This document shows, piece by piece, positions 7,283-9,808 of a stretch of DNA of 9,808 nt. The position numbers and the translations under genes are program-made. The stretch is taken from the NCBI GenBank assembly GCA_017473285.1, contig JAFULP010000022.1, positions 1-9,808 of the forward strand. The letters run 5' to 3'. The notes under the pieces were generated by a model, which saw nothing but the letters and a program-made list of their open reading frames with translations, ran no database searches and was not told the origin of the DNA. Every line of letters begins with the position of its first letter. Positions within the stretch are counted from its first letter, which is position 1. The stretch comes from Clostridia bacterium. GTDB taxonomy: Bacteria > Bacillota > Clostridia > Christensenellales > UBA1242.

Positions 7283-8032
7283 CTACAACACCACCAATAA
7301 TGTAATTGCCGAAATTATCAATAAATATATACTAAAAATGTACAATTTATTATTTTTTAATACTTTCAGCATCAATTTTATTGATAAAATACCAAATATA
7401 AATGAAATGATAAACACAATTATTGCGGGCAAAACTTCAATATTTACCCCTATTGTAAACATTTCTACACTTTCAAATACCGCCGACGCAATAATGATTG
7501 GTATACTCATTAAAAATGTAAATTCACACGCTTCGTTTTTGTCTGCTCCAGCCATCATGCCAACCGCCATCGTGCTACCTGACCTACTAATACCGGGCAA
7601 AATTGCCACACCTTGCATCAAACCCATTAACAACGAATGTTTGAAATTCAAAGGTTGATTTTTGGGTTTTATTAAATCTGCAACAATTAACAATATGCCT
7701 GTAATTAAAAAACCACCCACTAAAAAATATACTGAATATAATTTATCCACCAAGTCATTAAATAGCAACACAAAAACCACACAAGGTAAAGTAGCAACTA
7801 GCAATTTCCAGTTGGTTTTACAAAATGGATGTTTAACCGAATACACCAATCGCTTACGCATACAAATAATTACAGATAGCAAAGTCCCAAGATGCGCCAC
7901 CACGCTTAAAAATATAATGTCGCAATTAACATTAAAAATTTCGCTAATCAACAATATATGTCCACTACTAGACACGGGCAAAAATTCGGTCAGCCCTTGC
8001 ACTATTCCTATAATAATATATATCAAAATCAT
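7283..8032 (-). CDS. uppP: Undecaprenyl-diphosphatase UppP (BacA family)
   Basis: Integral membrane phosphatase that converts undecaprenyl diphosphate to the monophosphate and so recycles the lipid carrier for peptidoglycan and other wall polymers; overexpression gives bacitracin resistance in known species. Both signature regions are present. The first is VQGLTEFLPVSSSGH (11-25), with Gln12/Glu16 as the (E/Q)xxxE pair and the conserved His25. The second is LPGISRSGST (145-154), with the catalytic-type Arg150. The 249 residues contain about seven or eight hydrophobic segments, slightly shorter than E. coli UppP (273). ATG 8032 has AAGG (8040-8043) seven bases upstream. The stop is a tandem TAG-TAA. 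The gene is divergent from ychF; its own promoter is unclear, since a candidate TTAACA (8077-8072)/TAAATT (8053-8048) would start transcription inside the SD. Confidence 0.96.
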   Translation of the reverse strand: MILIYIIIGIVQGLTEFLPVSSSGHILLISEIFNVNCDIIFLSVVAHLGTLLSVIICMRKRLVYSVKHPFCKTNWKLLVATLPCVVFVLLFNDLVDKLYSVYFLVGGFLITGILLIVADLIKPKNQPLNFKHSLLMGLMQGVAILPGISRSGSTMAVGMMAGADKNEACEFTFLMSIPIIIASAVFESVEMFTIGVNIEVLPAIIVFIISFIFGILSIKLMLKVLKNNKLYIFSIYLLIISAITLLVVL

Positions 8033-8041
8033 AAAAATACC

Positions 8042-8070
8042 TTGATTAATTTATTGTTTTGTAGTAATAT
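8042..8070 (+). promoter_or_regulatory. Candidate promoter of ychF
   Basis: TTGATT (8042-8047), a 17-base spacer and TAATAT (8065-8070), each four of six against consensus, would give a leader of about 27 bases including the SD. An alternative -10 is TATATT (8085-8090) with a poor -35 (TAGTAA, 8062-8067), but it would place +1 near the SD. The -35 overlaps the uppP SD on the other strand. Confidence 0.35.
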
Positions 8071-8094
8071 ATGTTAAGAATATTTATATTATGT

Positions 8095-8099
8095 AGGAG
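8095..8099 (+). promoter_or_regulatory. SD site that selects ATG 8104 for ychF
   Basis: AGGAG lies four bases before ATG 8104. The in-frame ATG 8071 upstream has no SD and would add 11 residues (MLRIFILCRRI) ahead of the universally conserved KLGVVGLPNVGKS beginning. Confidence 0.75.
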
Positions 8100-8103
8100 A
8101 ATT

Positions 8104-9192
8104 ATGAAATTAGGCGTAGTAGGTTTGCCAAATGTAGGCAAAAGCACATTATTTAATGCAATTACAAAGGCTGGCGCAATGAGCGCCAATTATCCTTTTT
8201 GCACAATCGAACCAAATGTAGGAGTTGTGGATGTATACGACCCAAGGCTTGAAGTTTTGGCAAAGATGTACAATACCCAAAAGATAACCCCAGCCCAAAT
8301 TGAATTTGTGGACATTGCTGGTCTTGTTAAGGGCGCTAGCGAAGGTGCTGGGCTTGGTAATAAGTTTTTAAGCCATATTAAGGAAGTAGATGCAATATTG
8401 CATGTGGTTAGATGCTTTAAAAATGAAAATATTATTCACGTGGACGGTAGCGTAGACCCTGCTAGAGATATTGAAACAATTAATATGGAACTTATCCTTG
8501 CCGATATTGAAACTGTTCAAAAAAGGCTTGGAAAAGTAGAAAAGTCGGTTCACGGAGGAGATGCGACCGCTATTAAGGAAAAGGAACTATTGTATAGGAT
8601 TTACAAAACCCTTAGCGAGCAAAAGCCAGCAAGAATGTTAAGTTTTGACGAAGAAGAGCAAAAAATTGTCAATGGATTTTTCTTAATTACTACTAAACCA
8701 ATCATTTATGTTGCCAACACTAGCGATACTCTTGACGATTTTCAGCGTGAAAATCTAGCAAAAATTGAAGCCCTTGCCAAGAGCGAAAATGCTGAAATGA
8801 TATCTTTGTGCGCAAGGCTTGAAGAAGAACTTGTGAGTTTAAGTGATGAAGAACGGGAATTGTTTATGGAAGAATTGGGCATTTCACACTCTGGGCTTGA
8901 TAAACTTATTGTTGCAAGTTACAAGTTGTTGGGGCTCATCAGTTACCTAACCGCTGGCGAAAAAGAAGTTAGGGCGTGGACAATCACCAAAGGCACACTT
9001 GCACCACAAGCCGCTGGTAAAATTCACACCGACTTTGAGCGTGGTTTTATTCGTGCCGATGTTGTTAAATATGACGACCTTATTGAAGCGGGCGATTATG
9101 CAAATGCTAGAAGTAAAGGCAAAATTATTAGTGCTGGTAAAGATTACGAGATGCAAGACGGTGATATTGTAGTGTTTAAATTTAATGTATAG
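8104..9192 (+). CDS. ychF: Ribosome-associated ATPase YchF (OLA1/EngD family)
   Basis: A TRAFAC-class P-loop NTPase of the Obg-related YchF family. Characterised members prefer ATP to GTP and bind ribosomes, with roles in stress responses. At 362 residues it matches the family length (E. coli 363). Motifs: G1 GLPNVGKST (7-15), switch region TIEPNVGVV (34-42), G3 DIAGLVKGASEGAGLGNKF (70-88), and a G4 position NTSD (205-208) in place of the usual NxxE, a conservative change still lacking the NKxD of GTPases. A central coiled-coil insert covers about 130-200. The C-terminal TGS domain runs from about 278 to 362 (RAWTITKGT, AAGKIHTDFERGFIRADV). His112 is a candidate for the hydrophobic-cleft histidine of the family. 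It looks monocistronic: the next gene has its own promoter 3 bases after the TAG. Codon use is less AT-biased than in its neighbours, as expected for a well-expressed gene. Confidence 0.98.
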   Translation: MKLGVVGLPNVGKSTLFNAITKAGAMSANYPFCTIEPNVGVVDVYDPRLEVLAKMYNTQKITPAQIEFVDIAGLVKGASEGAGLGNKFLSHIKEVDAILHVVRCFKNENIIHVDGSVDPARDIETINMELILADIETVQKRLGKVEKSVHGGDATAIKEKELLYRIYKTLSEQKPARMLSFDEEEQKIVNGFFLITTKPIIYVANTSDTLDDFQRENLAKIEALAKSENAEMISLCARLEEELVSLSDEERELFMEELGISHSGLDKLIVASYKLLGLISYLTAGEKEVRAWTITKGTLAPQAAGKIHTDFERGFIRADVVKYDDLIEAGDYANARSKGKIISAGKDYEMQDGDIVVFKFNV

Positions 9193-9195
9193 CCC

Positions 9196-9223
9196 TTTAC
9201 AAAACCAAATTTTGTGATATAAT
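9196..9223 (+). promoter_or_regulatory. Promoter of the membrane-protein gene, with an inverted repeat in the spacer
   Basis: TTTACA (9196-9201), a 16-base spacer and a perfect TATAAT (9218-9223). Predicted +1 is near 9230, with a 28-base leader. ACAAAA (9199-9204) and TTTTGT (9210-9215) form a six-base inverted repeat around CCAAA, overlapping the -35 and the spacer. It could be a small operator or a remnant of a weak ychF terminator, but there is no T tract after it. Confidence 0.65.
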
Positions 9224-9257
9224 ATATAAAATAATCTTTGAAAGATAAGGAATAATT

Positions 9258-9808
9258 ATGAAAAAACAAAATCTAATTAAGCAAGATATCCAGCAACAAA
9301 AAACAAATATTGCCACCAAGCATATTAACGAATGTCCGCCAATACTTGGCAAAAAGGTGCACGAAGTTAAAGTTGATGTGCAAAAATATCGCAAAACTAA
9401 TGCAGTGTTAATGAGCGTATTATCGGCATTTCTTATACTAATATTTGTTAGATTTATTTCAATATTTAACCATTGGTTAGTGATTACAATTTCATTTGTT
9501 ACAATTTTGTGTTGTATTATTTGGACGATTTTGGCGGTTAAAAAATCTTTAATTAGGGTTGAATACACATTGTATGAAAATTATATAATTAAAGCGTATG
9601 AGGACTCTTGCACTTATGCCAAAAACTGTAAGTTTACGGGTTACAAGATTAAAACAAGTATTGTTGATAAGATGTTTAAACCTAAAACTCAAACATTAAT
9701 TTTGTATTACAAAGATAAATGCCTTCCTCATTTAAAATTAAGTTGTATAAGTGAAGATGTAAATAAATTGGTTAATTTAATTTTAAAATATTTTCAAAAA
9801 AAAGAAAA
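9258..9808 (+). CDS. Two-pass membrane protein with C-terminal cytosolic domain, 3' partial
   Basis: No family recognised with confidence. 183 codons are open to the window edge. ATG 9258 has AAGG (9247-9250) seven bases upstream and a good promoter. Residues 1-47 are polar and Lys/Gln-rich with no signal peptide. Two membrane segments follow, about 48-70 (VLMSVLSAFLILIFVRF) and 73-94 (WLVITISFVTILCCIIWTIL), joined by a very short turn, so both termini are probably cytosolic. Residues 98-183 look beta-rich and end in a helix (ISEDVNKLVNLILKYFQ). A hairpin of membrane helices followed by such a domain recalls bacterial PH-like (bPH/DUF304) or YcxB-type proteins, but the resemblance is only architectural. 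Four Cys lie in the C-terminal domain (118, 124, 155, 163). Confidence 0.85.
   Translation, partial: MKKQNLIKQDIQQQKTNIATKHINECPPILGKKVHEVKVDVQKYRKTNAVLMSVLSAFLILIFVRFISIFNHWLVITISFVTILCCIIWTILAVKKSLIRVEYTLYENYIIKAYEDSCTYAKNCKFTGYKIKTSIVDKMFKPKTQTLILYYKDKCLPHLKLSCISEDVNKLVNLILKYFQKKE

Noticed and set aside
7662..8045. Plus-strand open frame of 127 codons
   Set aside because: It lies opposite uppP, whose minus-strand product has both family signatures. The plus frame has no recognisable domain.
8071..8103. Upstream in-frame ATG for ychF
   Set aside because: No SD, and it adds residues ahead of the conserved YchF N-terminus; AGGAG supports ATG 8104.
9197..9568. Minus-strand open frame of 123 codons
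   Set aside because: It overlaps the plus-strand membrane-protein gene, which has an SD, a promoter and a longer open frame. The minus frame resembles an antisense shadow.

Overview
The window is strongly AT-rich bacterial DNA. Gene order and families point to a low-GC Gram-positive lineage, probably an uncultured Clostridia-like Firmicute. The main clue is the gene cluster holB-ricT-trmN6 (yaaS-yaaT-yabB in Bacillus subtilis), a typical Firmicutes arrangement. Most genes have purine-rich Shine-Dalgarno (SD) sites of the AAGG/AGGAG type. The six stop codons visible are three TAA and three TAG, with no TGA. No tRNA, rRNA, CRISPR array, insertion sequence or phage gene was recognised.

Layout. 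(1) 1-3873, minus strand: the first 1291 residues of a very large surface lipoprotein. It has a signal peptide, one Big_2-like immunoglobulin domain and about 12-13 strongly diverged fibronectin-III-like modules; its C-terminus lies outside the window. A good sigma-A promoter sits in front of it. (2) 3874-4141: AT-rich divergent intergenic region. (3) 4142-4570, plus strand: an unrecognised Asn/Gln-rich 142-residue protein with no SD but with its own intrinsic terminator. (4) 4607-4794: non-coding stretch with a run of nine C and a patch less AT-rich than its surroundings, possibly a degenerate or dispersed element. (5) 7202-4795, minus strand: a three-gene operon holB > ricT > trmN6 with overlapping reading frames, from a near-consensus promoter whose predicted start point falls on the holB ATG (leaderless candidate). 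(6) 8032-7283, minus strand: uppP. (7) 8104-9192, plus strand: ychF, divergent from uppP. (8) 9258-9808, plus strand: a two-pass membrane protein of unknown function, cut by the window edge, with its own promoter.

How they fit together. The core is housekeeping: the clamp-loader subunit delta-prime (HolB), the Fe-S adaptor RicT of the Ric complex, a TrmN6-like methyltransferase, undecaprenyl-phosphate recycling (UppP) and the ribosome-associated ATPase YchF. The less ordinary content is at the left: the modular lipoprotein, the orphan Asn/Gln-rich gene and the poly-C intergenic patch. The most testable idea is that two genes here (holB and the 142-residue orphan) lack an SD and carry a -10-like box directly before the ATG, while the other six have an SD.
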